A DNA stretch of 64,000 bases from positions 45,388,515-45,452,514 of the forward strand of contig NC_079514.1 of NCBI RefSeq assembly GCF_000801105.2, written 5' to 3'. A program made the translations under genes and the position numbers. This document shows, in pieces, positions 43,423-55,170 of the stretch. Every line of letters begins with the position of its first letter. Position 1 is the stretch's first letter. The DNA comes from Raphanus sativus (taxonomy: Eukaryota > Streptophyta > Magnoliopsida > Brassicales > Brassicaceae). The notes beneath the pieces are model-generated. The model was not told the DNA's origin, did no database searches, and saw nothing but the letters and a program-made list of their open reading frames with translations.

Positions 43423-46400
43423 ATGGCTGGGAAGTCGAACAAATCAAAGGCCAAGAGAGCGGCTCAGAGCTCTGCTCCCAACTCCACTGCCTCAGCTCCT
43501 CAATCCGATGCTCCTGCTCCCGATAACGGAGCCGCCAATGATGCTGTTGAAGCTGCGGTGCCTGAAACCAATGAAGTTCCTCCTCCAGCTCCTGTGGCTG
43601 CTGAAAGCGAGTCGCAAGAAGCCAGTAACGATGAACAACCCAAGCAAGGTTTGCTCTTTATGCCTTTTCTAGGAAAGGTATCTTAATTTTTCGCTGTGTG
43701 GGAGAGTTTTCTTTTTTTTTTTAAATATGCTTTTGCTTTTTTTACAGGTGAACTTCATCTTTATCCTGTTTCTGTGAAAACACAGAGTGGCGGTAAAATG
43801 GAGCTTCAAGTGAGTTCCAAATAGTTTCTTTCTTTCTTTTACCTTATCTATTTATACTATGCGAATTTATTGAATTATGTTTTCTTTTTTCAGTTGAACC
43901 CTGGAGACTCAGTGATGGATATAAGGCAGTTCCTTCTTGATGCCCCAGAGACCTGTTACTTCACCTGCTACGAGCTCTTGCTCCGGACTAAGGATGGGGA
44001 GACTCACCATCTTGAAGATTACAATGAGATCTCTGAAGTTGCTGACATCACCACTGGTGGTTGTTCCTTAGAAATGATTCCCGGTAAGGATTGTATTTCT
44101 TTCGTTTGCTATAGGTTGTTGGCAGCTGACCTTAATTTCCTTCTTTCTTTCTTTTCTTTCTACAGCGGTGTACGATGATAGGTCTATCAGGGCTCACGTT
44201 CACCGAGCTAGAGATCTCCTTTCGCTTTCCACCCTCCACTCTTCCTTGTCAACAACACTTGCCTTGAAGCATGATGCTGCTGCTGCAGCGAACAAAGCTC
44301 AGAATCCCGGAGGTTTCAGATTTGAATCTTATTCTTTTTAGTGTTTTCCATGCACTTTTGAAGGATTTATTTATGTACCCATGTTTGAAACAGACAAACC
44401 AAACGTCCCTGAGCTTGATTCTCCTGGTTTCATGAAAGATGTACCCGCTTCTCTCGATAAGTTGATAAATTCTTCATCGGAAGAGATCAAGTGTGTGGAG
44501 AGCATTGTCTTCTCATCCTTCAACCCTCCTCCAAGCCACAGAAGGTATAAATCAGCTGCTTTTAACATATGTTGAGGTAATAAACTCAGCTACTTTTATC
44601 ATACTGTTTGTATCTAATAAGTTTGTTTGTGACAGGCTTGTAGGAGACCTAATCTATTTGGATGTTGTGACGCTGGAAGGTAACAAGTACTGCATCACCG
44701 GTACCACAAAGGCGTTTTACGTTAATTCTAGCTCAGGGAGTATTCTCGATCCAAAACCGAGTAAATCTGGGTTCGAAACTGCCACTCTCATAGGATTATT
44801 GCAAAAACTTAGCTCTAAGTTTAAAAAAGGTGAGAACCAGTGTATTTGTAATTTTTCTTAGTTTATTTATTACTGACTTGATAGTTATCATTCAGTTTGT
44901 TACTTTTCTACAATTTTTTTTTCCTTTCACTACAAAAGCTTTCCGTGAGGTCATGGAAAAGAAAGCATCTGCACATCCCTTTGAAAATGTCCAGTCACTT
45001 TTGCCACCACACTCATGGCTAAGACCATTTCCTGTTCCCGGTGAGTTCAAATTTATTACCATTTGAGTCCATACCAACTTTTGCACATACGGAATTTGTT
45101 TACAGTATGCTTTTGCGTGCTGCACAGTAGTTTGGTTTTAGTAGCTTGGCTACGTCCTTCTGAGGCCAGCTTAACTTTTTTCTTTTAAATGATGTTTCTC
45201 TACGTTTCAAGTTCTAAACACTGATTGTGGTTCTGAGATATTAACATGTCACCCAGACTGATTATGATTTAAAAGAAAGCTTTGCCTTGATCTTAGTTTC
45301 CTTATTTGTAATAGATCCTAGAACTCTTTCTTGTCTGTGTCTCTTTGCGGCTGCATCTTGATGTTGAAGTCATATTTTGGGGTTAGGGATATTCGTTGTG
45401 ATATTTTTTTGTCTAGCTAATTTATTTGAACTAATATATATTGGAAGTTTGTTGTCCAAATTGTTACTTGTTTATGCACGGTATACTCATTTTCCTACTT
45501 TATATATAGAACATGCGCCTCTGCTCACAACTATCGATACATTAGGATTAAGTTCATGTTGTATTTGGAAGTTGAAAATAAATCGGACTTTTCTCCCCAT
45601 TTCCACAAACAATCTGTTAATTTAAGATTCAATGCTATTATATCTGACCATAGGCTCTCGTATCTTGCTCAGATCACCAGCGCGATGCAGCGAGAGCAGA
45701 AGAAGCACTGACCATTTCCTATGGTAGTGAGCTGATCGGTATGCAAAGAGATTGGAACGAAGAGTTGCAATCTTGCAGGGAGTTCCCTCACAGTACTCCT
45801 CAGGAGAGGTACCATGTGACACTTTACTACAATGATTTTTTTTTGGTAGAATGATTTTTTTCCGTTCCCTTTTCTAGACTGCTTCATTTTGGAAATTTTT
45901 TTTTTTTTGGCAGGATCTTACGTGACAGGGCTCTTTACAAAGTGTCTTCTGACTTCGTCGATGCGGCGCTTAATGGAGCAATTGGTGTAATCAGCCGATG
46001 TATACCACCCATAAATCCAACTGATCCAGAGTGTCTGCACATGTTAGTGTTAATCCTATGGCCTATATCATTAATTCTCTACTGTCAGATCGTACGTTTG
46101 TTTTGTGTCAGCTTGTCATGAAATTTTGTCAGTTGAATGGATCTCTTTTTGCTTAACAATGGAGACAAGACTTGGAACGTTTAAACTTTAGGTGTTTGTA
46201 GTTTGCAACAGTGTCTCAGTTTTAAATACTTGTTATTTTTCATCTGTTGTAGGTATGTGCACAACAATATCTTTTTCAGTTTTGCTGTTGATGCCGACAT
46301 AGAACAGCTATCCAAGAAGCGTCTATCAAATGATCTTTCAGTGACTGAGAAAGTGTCCTCGTCTGAAAAGGTTCCATGCCAAGACAAAACATGCGGTGGA

Positions 46401-49400
46401 GAACACAATGCAGAGCTTAACAGCTGTAATGAGGCGCCTCCTATTGAAAGTGAGCAGGCAACGTATGCCTCTGCAAACAACGACTTGAAAGGCACAAAGT
46501 TATATCAAGAAGCAGATGTCTCGGGGTTGTATAATCTGGCAATGGCCATTATTGATTACAGAGGTCATAGGGTTGTTGCTCAGGTTTGTACTTATACTGA
46601 AACTGCCAAGTCCTTTATATTCAGATTGTACATATCCTCCTTGTGTGTATTTTTAAAGCTTGCAATGTGTTTCATGTATGTTCTAGAGTGTTCTCCCAGG
46701 CATCCTTCAAGGAGATAAATCAGATGCGCTTTTGTATGGTTCAGTGGATAATGGCAAGAAAATCTGCTGGAATGAAGATTTTCATGCTAAGGTAAATTGA
46801 TATACTCTCTCTCTCTTGATGTTGGATTTTGTAAGCATTAATGTGATAATTCTTGTACTGATCCGTTTGTAAAATATATTCTTCAGGTGTTAGAGGCTGC
46901 AAAGCTTCTTCACATAAAGGAACATGTTGTTATTGATGCTTCTGAGAACGTCTTCAAGTTAGCTGCACCAGTAGAGTGCAAGGGGATTGTTGGAAGTGAT
47001 AACAGACACTATCTATTGGACTTGATGAGAGTGACACCTCGTGATGCCAATTACACGGGTCCAGAGTCACGCTTTTGTGTCCTAAGACCAGAACTGATCA
47101 CATCATTTTGCCAGGTACATATTCATCATCCCTTAGATACATATTCCCTTGAGTATTCCTATAACAGGTAATGATTAATATATGTTTATGATGAAGGCCG
47201 AAGCTCTGGAGAAATCAAAATGTAACACCAAGACTGCTGAAGCGACGGATATTGTTTCTGATCCTTCTGATGTTAGTGTTGCTACTTCTAAAACTGGTGA
47301 TGAATTGATCCATGGAGATGAAAACGGAGCTTCAACTACTGAGGTATTTGCTTCCCTCCTTGAATGTTTGTCAAGTGAAAAAGCTGGCTGCCAAAATACC
47401 ATGTCGGATTGGCCTCTGTAACAGTGATGAAAATAACAACATTTATGTTAGTAAACAATATGGATAGTTAGCTACTACATTCCTCTAATCTTGTGCGTTG
47501 AAATTTTCCCCCATCCTTGCTTCCTAATGCCAGATAGAAATGTCTTGAGATAAGCTGTATTTCAGCTGTAGGACACCGTAATTGCTGATATCTATGTTTT
47601 ATCTGCAGAAAACTGTTACAGAAAAGCAAAATGCCACCGCCGATTCTGCAGCCGCTGAAATTTCCAAACTATGTAATGAAATATCATTTAACCCTAATGT
47701 TTTCACTGACTTCAAATTAGGTGGCACAGAAGAGGTATGCTATGTTACTTATAAGTGCTTTGCCTTAAAACTATGTTTTAATTTTTGTTTAACTGATTTG
47801 AATATTATCTTTTGGGGGTTAACCAGGAGATTTCTTCGGATGAAGAAAATGTGAAGAAAGTTAGCTCGTACCTTGTGGATGTGGTACTTCCAAAATTCAT
47901 AGAAGATCTTTGCACTCTCGAAGTTTCCCCAATGGATGGTCAGACTTTGACTGAAGCGCTCCATTCTCATGGTGTTAACGTTCGTTACATAGGAAGAGTA
48001 AGTTTGTCATATGCATTTTTATTTGATAATATATATCTAATATCTCCATGGTTGATTTTATTAACAATGGATGTAACATGACCAGATTGCTAACGGAGTG
48101 AAGCATTTGCCTCATCTATGGGATCTTTGCCTGAATGAAATTACCGTCAGATCCGCCAAGCACGTTCTCAAGGTAGTTATAAAGACTGTTAAATTCGTAC
48201 GACAATATATGGTTGAACAAGAGTTATGGTTTCATTCAGTGGACAAGCTCCTTAAAGTTTTTACATGGTTATTCAGAACATTCTAAGAGATATAGAGGAT
48301 CACGATATTGGCGCAGCAGTCTCACATTTCTTCAATTGTTTCTTCGGAAATGTTGCTGCGGGAAAAGCTAGCACCAACAACTTGCATGCTAAAAATCAAA
48401 AGAAGGTTTGTGTGCACCATCAGAGTCTGTCTATAGCTCCTTGTTTTTTCTTGAATTATAATTTTTCAGTTCTTTTAAGCAGTCAATAAAATTGATCAGA
48501 AACAAACCATACTATTTCTTTCTGATTAACGTATGATGCTATACTGGCCGTTGAATTTGGACAGGACCAATCGATCACCAAGAAGAGTCAAGGAAGGGGG
48601 AAAGGCAAAGCTTCTGCAAAGAAGACTCTTTCATCGTATATGATGGTTGATTCCAACATGCTATGGTCTGAGATTCAGGAATTTGCGAAAGCCAAGTATG
48701 AGGTATAATAATCATGATCAACTTAAGCATTAGTCAGTTACATTTTGTTTAACCTACTATAAGCACCTGAAGCTAATGTGAGCTTATTTTCAGTTTGAGT
48801 TGACCGACCTGTCAAGAACTACAGTTAAAAAAGTACATGTTCTCCGCAACCTTTGCCAAAAGGTAAGTAGAGAAGACACATATCTTCTTCCTTCAGACTT
48901 TTAGTTACCAATTCCAGTTAGTTATTGTTATTAATTGTTTTTGTCTTTCTGTTAACAGGTTGGCATCAGTGTTGCTGCTCGCAAATATGACTTTGATGCC
49001 ACCTCGCCTTTTGATGCGACAGATGTATTGGATCTTCGGCCTGTTGTTAAGCACTCTGTCCCTGTATGCTCTGAGGCTAAAAATCTCATCGAGATGGGGA
49101 AACTGCAACTGGCTGAGGTAGCTATGCTTTTTCAAATTAGTTGTTTTAGTTTCCGCCTATTACACTGTTGTCTTTGTCTTTACCAAAATCACTAATCTCT
49201 TGTAGGGCATGCTTAGTGAATCCTACACGTTCTTTTCAGAGGCGTTTTCAATACTTCAGCAGGTAAGTAGTGTGTTTATGCATCTGATATACTGTCTAAA
49301 TATTTTTACATTAAATCTGCTGATCATGTTCATCTGATTTCCAGGTTACTGGTCCAATGCACCGGGAAGTTTCAAACTGCTGCAGGTAAGCTTTCGACTG

Positions 49401-50979
49401 CCTGTTGTTCCATTAAGCATTTATTCAGGTTTTGATTTAGGTTATTAATATCTATGGGTTTCCGCTTTAGTTTCCCTAATTTTTTTTTATTTCCTTTGCT
49501 TTTCAGGTACCTAGCCATGGTTTTGTACCACGCAGGGGATGTGGCTGGGGCCATAATGCAGCAACACAAGGAATTAATCATAAATGAGCGATGCCTTGGT
49601 TTGGACCATCCTGATACTGCTCACAGGTATCAACTATTTATCTTTTATTACTATAACTTGTTCAAGCTACAAGGTTGAATTGATATACTTTCAGCATTTG
49701 ACTTGCCCGACGAGACATCCTGCTACTGAATATAATTTAACTGAATGTTGTTTCTCTCCCGCCATTCATTAGTTGAATGTCTTGCAATGCCCTCTTGTTT
49801 TTCTTCTCTGGTTTGATATATGTTACTTACGTGTTGGGGTATCTGCACTGCAGCTATGGCAATATGGCTCTTTTCTACCATGGGCTGAACCAGACAGAAC
49901 TTGCTCTACAGAACATGGGCCGTGCCTTGCTGTTACTTGGCCTTTCATCTGGCCCTGATCATCCCGATGTTGCAGCCACATTTATAAATGTTGCCATGAT
50001 GTATCAAGACATGGGAAAAATGGACACAGCTCTGCGTTATCTTCAAGACGCTTTGAAGAAAAATGAGAGACTTCTCGGCCCTGAACATATTCAGACTGCA
50101 GTATGCTACCACGCTCTTGCTATTGCGTGCAACAGTATGGGTTTATTCAAGCTCTCTCAGCAGGTATCACAACTTCCATAAGGCTTTCGAAGCCTCTGTT
50201 ATGTTTGAATCATCTTTTGAAGCAACTGTTTTGTTTTGGCTCAGCATGAGAAGAAAACCTATGATATACTTGTCAAACAACTGGGAGAGGATGATCCCAG
50301 GACAAAAGACTCTCAAACCTGGATAAAGACTTTCGAGATGCGTGAGGATCAGGTTTGTGCAACAATAGTAACAGAGTACGACCCCGTTATTTATGTATAC
50401 ATTCTTTTTATGTTTCTCATGTTTTTGGTTTGAGGTTTTCTTCAGAAAACTGCACAGAAGCAGAAAGGACTGGCAGCCACTGCGGCCAACACACAAAAGG
50501 CTATCGATCTCTTGAAGGTATCTCACTTGTAGTTTTGGTTTCTCCCGTATTTACGCTGAAACTATGTTGTAATATTTTACAAAATTGGTATCAAACAGGC
50601 ACGTCCTGACCTGATACAGGCGTTCAAAGACGCAGCAGCGGCAGAGAGGTCTAACGCGGCTGTTCTCGGAGAGGCTCAACCACGGGGCAGAGGTTTTGAT
50701 GAAAGAGCTGCTCGTGCTGCAGCTGAAGTTAGGAAGAAAGCAGCTGCTAAGGGGCTACTTGTTCGTCCCCATAGTGGTGTTCAAGTGCCACCACAGATCG
50801 CTCAACTCATCAATCCAGGAACCGCCGAATCTTCTAAGAAGAGTGGGGAAAATGGAGAGGCAAAGGTAGAAGAGAAGAAAGGAACCTCTGAAAACGGGAA
50901 GACAGCGAACGTGGCTCCTGCAGGGTTAGGTGCTGGATTAACATCTTTGGATAGGAAGAAGCAAAAGGCCAAAAAGTAA
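43423..50979 (+). CDS. FMT: FRIENDLY / clustered mitochondria (CLU) protein, 27 coding exons
   Basis: The spliced frame is 1371 codons. Exons: 43423-43648, 43748-43809, 43894-44083, 44166-44312, 44394-44544, 44636-44829, 44939-45040, 45673-45808, 45914-46042, 46253-46583, 46687-46791, 46887-47114, 47197-47343, 47609-47734, 47827-47997, 48086-48172, 48277-48405, 48565-48702, 48794-48862, 48959-49117, 49206-49262, 49345-49385, 49507-49626, 49854-50163, 50245-50352, 50446-50517, 50599-50979. All introns are GT-AG and all phases join. Domains: Ala/Pro-rich N-terminus, CLU N-terminal fold (about 75-165), CLU domain (about 325-665), central region (about 715-930), TPR repeats (about 990-1215), Lys-rich tail. 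In Arabidopsis FRIENDLY is a cytosolic RNA-associated protein needed for normal mitochondrial distribution and association. No lesion seen; it is the only intact host gene here. Confidence 0.95.
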
Positions 50980-51300
50980 GTGTAGGGAGCTTTGAAGAAA
51001 ATGGTGCCTCGATTCTTAGTGGAGTTGGTTTGGCAACCAGTTAACTTATTTCATTGCAGGAGAAAAGACTTCTGTCACCACAAAGTTTTTGTTCTCTTCA
51101 TATTATATTTCAAGATTTGGGGGCAAGTTCCCCCTCCAGCCATGCCTGTTTTTTATTCCTTCTTTTTTTTTTCCTCACTTTTATGCGGATGTAATTTTAT
51201 CCCAAAGAAGCTTCATTGATTTCGAGTTAACATGAATAAACAAACATTGTATGCTTTGAGTTAACTACATTTCCTTGGTTTCAAAGGTCTATATCTAGAA
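50980..51300 (+). terminator. 3' UTR and polyadenylation region of FRIENDLY
   Basis: T-rich stretches are followed by AATAAA at 51235-51240. A possible 3'-UTR intron is not evident. Confidence 0.6.
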
Positions 51301-51371
51301 AACTATGAATATTTTGATATTGATTATATGTATGATTCTTATTGTACTGATATTTTTATTTTCTAATCCCA

Positions 51372-51830
51372 ATAATAAATACTTGCGTGAGGGTTCATTT
51401 GAAGATTTTGAGGAGTTACAAATGATATTTGGATAAAACACTGCAACTGGGCAGAATGCTCTGGGGTTAGGTGATGATGTTGATCCTTTTAACTCCCAAA
51501 TTGGAGACTGAGAGGGAAAATGATATAAGTTTTGTCCAAATGATGAATAGTGGATAAGATATAAACACTAACAACGTTATGAAAACAGAGTTTTTTCTTC
51601 ATCAGAAAAAAGTACGGGAGAAAATTTTCCCCCAAAAAAGAAAGTCAGAACTGATTCTTATTTAGATAAGGCTTGTGAAAATTGACAGAAATCAGTAGCC
51701 AAATCTTTGGCATGATATATAAACGATGGGAAAAAGAAGCTCAAGAGAAAGAAGCTGAGGACAAAGCTAACAATTTTTGGGATGCTATCAACCAAATTCC
51801 TGAGTTGGATGATGATTTACGGTAGGTCTG
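51372..51830 (+). pseudogene. Myb/SANT-like DNA-binding protein fragment
   Basis: Readable pieces are LREGSFEDFEELQMIFG followed by a stop, then NTATGQNALGLGDDVDP, and farther on WEKEAQEKEAEDKANNFWDA ending INQIPELDDDL. This order resembles the C-terminal half of plant Myb/SANT-like proteins related to Harbinger accessory proteins. Stops and frame shifts break it. It is not linked to FRIENDLY by any splice signal. Confidence 0.45.
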
Positions 51831-52110
51831 GGCATTTTAATCTGGACCCGAAAACCCAAATCGGAACCGACCCGAAATTACAGGTTCAGGTACATGTACA
51901 AGTATATATAGATTAATCTACTGGATATTTTATTCGTAGACCCGTGGATACAGGTTTGGATCCGGGTAAAACCCAAACTGAACCAAACTGAACACAAAGC
52001 AAACAAAACTAATTTAGATTGATTTTGGTTTAAGTTTTCTTAGAGCGAAATAAATCAAACCGAACCAAGCCCAAACCGAATCCAGAACTAAACAAAAATG
52101 CCCACCTCTA
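51823..52110. mobile_element. hAT-like MITE, 288 bp
   Basis: Left end TAGGTCTGGGCATTTT and right end, reversed, TAGAGGTGGGCATTTTTG form an imperfect TIR. The interior has many CCGAA/CCAAACCGAA words. The flanking 8-mers do not match convincingly, so the target duplication has decayed. It cuts off the Myb/SANT-like fragment. Confidence 0.65.
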
Positions 52111-52653
52111 GACTTAGATCCTTGGATATTAGTAAATGTTTGTATTTTACATATTTTCCTTACATTAACCGTCTTTATATATACGTATATGGGTGGACGC
52201 GAATCTAATATTACCATAATTTTTATTGAGATTTGTTTCGTATTTTACGAATATCCAATTTTTCGAATTGCTTTACTTCGGAAAATATTGATATCCGATT
52301 TCCAGGATGTCTGGAAAAATTACAGATATTTGTGGATAATTACGGATATCTTATCCACTTTGTACAATACAAATAAATTTACAAAAAACATACAAGTTTG
52401 TCTTCAAAAATATCTTACATAATGCAGAATATAAAATAATAGTGAAATTATACGTAATAGTTTCAATTTTTTTTAAAAAATAATTAAATGTTCTTATAAA
52501 ATATAAGATTATAGAAGAATTATAGGTTGTTAAAAATATTATATTTCTTTCTTAATTTAATACTTCTATAATTAATTTAACAAATAAACTAATAAAGTTT
52601 TATGTTAAAATAATAGTTATATAAATTATGCGATTAAACTTCAATATTTAATG

Positions 52654-52686
<33 letters not shown>

Positions 52687-52960
52687 CTTGAATAAAATTC
52701 AAAGCGGATCGGATATCCAAATCTATTTTTTTTTAATATTTGTGACTTTTTGTTTTTAGTAGATAATGATTTTTAATATTTGTTTTGCTTCTAAGACTTA
52801 AAAATATCCGGACTTTTCAAATCGAATCACATCGAATCAAAATTAATGGTTGCAGTTCTCAGCCCTATATATAGGAAACAAAACTGATTTTGCAGAGTAC
52901 ATGCCAAACATGAAGCACCAAACACAATCTTTATAAACATCCAAAAAGGATGTACTAAAA
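52111..52960. other. AT-rich DNA with GGATATCCGA-type repeats and (AT)n
   Basis: No gene. Words such as GGATATCCGATTT and ATATCCGGAC suggest another decayed MITE (about 52185-52860). An (AT)n tract lies at about 52659-52686. Confidence 0.5.
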
Positions 52961-52967
52961 AAGGATA

Positions 52968-54219
52968 TTAAACATGAAGATTAGATAAGAAGGGTAAGAG
53001 ACAAAGAGGCGAACTGAAAGGCATATATGAAGGAAAATGATGGAATATTCCAGAACCGATATCGTAAACACCATAACCATATCCTATGTAATATATTGAG
53101 TTAGGCTTAAGTCCATGATACTTGCTTGCCTCCACACAAAACGTTTCATTAGTACCAAAAAATATGCAGAGATCTCCAATGTCTTTAGTGTATCTAGCAG
53201 TAATTTCTCCGTCTTTCACTTTTTTATCTAGCAGAAACACCATGAATCTCTTGGTTTTCTTGAATATAATTTCGTTGTCGTCATATGTCTCCACATACCT
53301 GCACGAATGTTATTAGTTATTGTCTTTAATTAGTTAATTTAGTTATTCAAATAGTAAGTAGTACCTTCGCACTATGAAACATTTGCCACAAGACGACTCA
53401 ACCATGTGCTCACTCTTGCAGCACAAAGCCAACAATTCCCACTCGGATTGTGGCATCTTTGGCAAGTTTCTCATGTTCAAAATCGTATACCTCGTCTCCA
53501 TGTTGACATCAAAAGAAAGCAAGTAACGTGCTCCTACTATAACAAGGAACAACATTCGGTTTCTTGGGGAATAAATGACATCACATAAGTTTACATGGGA
53601 TCCTTCAATCTCCATTTTTGTCCATTGTGAGTCCCGGTTAGGCCTACAGTAATAGAGGTTACTGCCTAAGAACTTGACGAACACGGCATAACCATCATCT
53701 TCGTCAGGAGGAGAAGATACAGAGAAATTTACGATCGCAGTGGATCGAAGACGCAAAGGATCAGAAAGTGAAGGCAGAGCAATGACTCTAGAGGACGCGA
53801 GATTGAACACGTTGCTTAGATAGACAGTTCCATCATGTTTGCTTATAAAAGCTGTCCAGCCACGTGAGCTTCCAATTACTCGTGATCCTTCATACAACAA
53901 CTTTGGAAATGTCTTGTGTGTAACTTCGATGATCTCTTCCTTACTCAGATCAAGTATATAACTTGAAGTTTATAACAATTTTTCCCGCTTCTGAAGAAGA
54001 ATCTCCTACTTTGTCTCCTTGAAGTATCATATAAGGTGTTTGCTTCTGTGGAGATGAAGCGAAGAAGAAGCGAGCCTTGTGATCTTCTTCTCCTTCTTCA
54101 TCTACCTGAAACTACAGAATTATCACAAGGAAACATAGCAAAACAGTTTGGATTCTGTTGACAGTGACTGGTAAAAAACTTACAAAGAGTTCTGCAAATT
54201 GATTGAAAAAAAGAGACAT
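52968..54219 (-). pseudogene. DUF295 (F-box-associated family) gene A, frameshifted
   Basis: Three exons on the minus strand: 54219-54184 (MSLFFNQFAELF), 54105-53365 and 53298-52968, with GT-AG junctions. The encoded protein has the DUF295 (KIB-type beta-propeller) pattern: SRGWTAFISKHDGTVYLSNV, then PSLSDPLRLRS, NLYYCRPNRDSQWTKMEIEG, and in exon 3 a C-terminal DIGDLCIFFG...LKPNSIYYIGYGYGVYDI. Exon 2 starts in frame with exon 1 but hits a TGA near 53950. The DUF295 part continues in another frame (LDLSKEEIIEV, LLYEGSRVIG), so one small indel lies at about 53955-53990. DUF295 proteins are strongly expanded in Brassicaceae, several without F-box and some targeted to organelles. No F-box is visible here. 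Confidence 0.85.
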
Positions 54220-55170
54220 TGTTGTCCAAGAAGCAACCCCAAACTCTTCCAAGTTCCAACCCGTTGTGATCTCACACACACACATATATATATAGATATA
54301 TCAAATATCAAATAATAGCAAAAAATCTACATAATACTTAAATAGTGAAAAATCTTTATAATTTAATTTTCTTACCATTTGACTAGACAAACAGTAATCC
54401 ATGTATTTTAATGATTGTCATAAATTATTTAACTAGTCAGTATATTTGTAACTATTTTTCTTAGAAAAAGATATATTCAAAATAAAGTAACAAATCATTA
54501 ATATGTAATTACCCATTTATTATCTGACTGTTAGCATATATTCGTAATTAATATCGTAATTGAAATTTTGAGATAGAAGCTTGAATAAAATTAAAGTGAT
54601 GTTATCTAATGTGGTGATGATTTTTCACTATATATATCAAATAAAAGATGACAAAGAATGATGAATGAGAATATTTTCATGATAAGGATGAAACATATAT
54701 AAAATAGAAGTTTGTTATTTACAAATAAAACTGGTTCTTAAAATTAGTGGATCGTATATTCTTGTTAGCGTTTTTGTTTCTAATCATTAGTGTCTTCTGT
54801 TAGTTAGAGAAATAACCTGACACATCAGCAATTGTAGCTTCCAAGATTTTTCTTTTACATTAGGGATGATTAGTTAACAAATATAGCAATATTTTCCTAC
54901 AATGATATAAGCATGTATGCACATATATCTTTTTTTTTTGGCAACGCACATATATCTATATAGTGGAAATAAAATACCCTATTTTAGAAAATAAAAGATA
55001 TGTGTGTAGCTCATTCTTTCAATATCAGTAATTGTACAAAGATTTATTGGTTATTTTGTTAATTGCTTTTGGAGATATGATTATATGTTTCTCATTTTGT
55101 TTTCTCTTGTATATTCTACAGAATATTTAAATTATTTAGGTAATACATTTTATTTTTGTACCCTTGTTTA
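54220..55170. other. AT-rich intergenic DNA with a tiny LINE insertion
   Basis: No gene. Likely contains the promoter of DUF295 gene A; no definite TATA box assigned. A 15-base insertion with target duplication sits at 54919-54957. Confidence 0.6.
54919..54957 (-). mobile_element. Extremely truncated LINE insertion
   Basis: The direct repeat GCACATATATCT brackets TTTTTTTTTGGCAAC, which on the minus strand is GTTGCC followed by poly-A. This is what remains of a retrotransposed LINE or SINE tail after 5' truncation. Confidence 0.6.
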
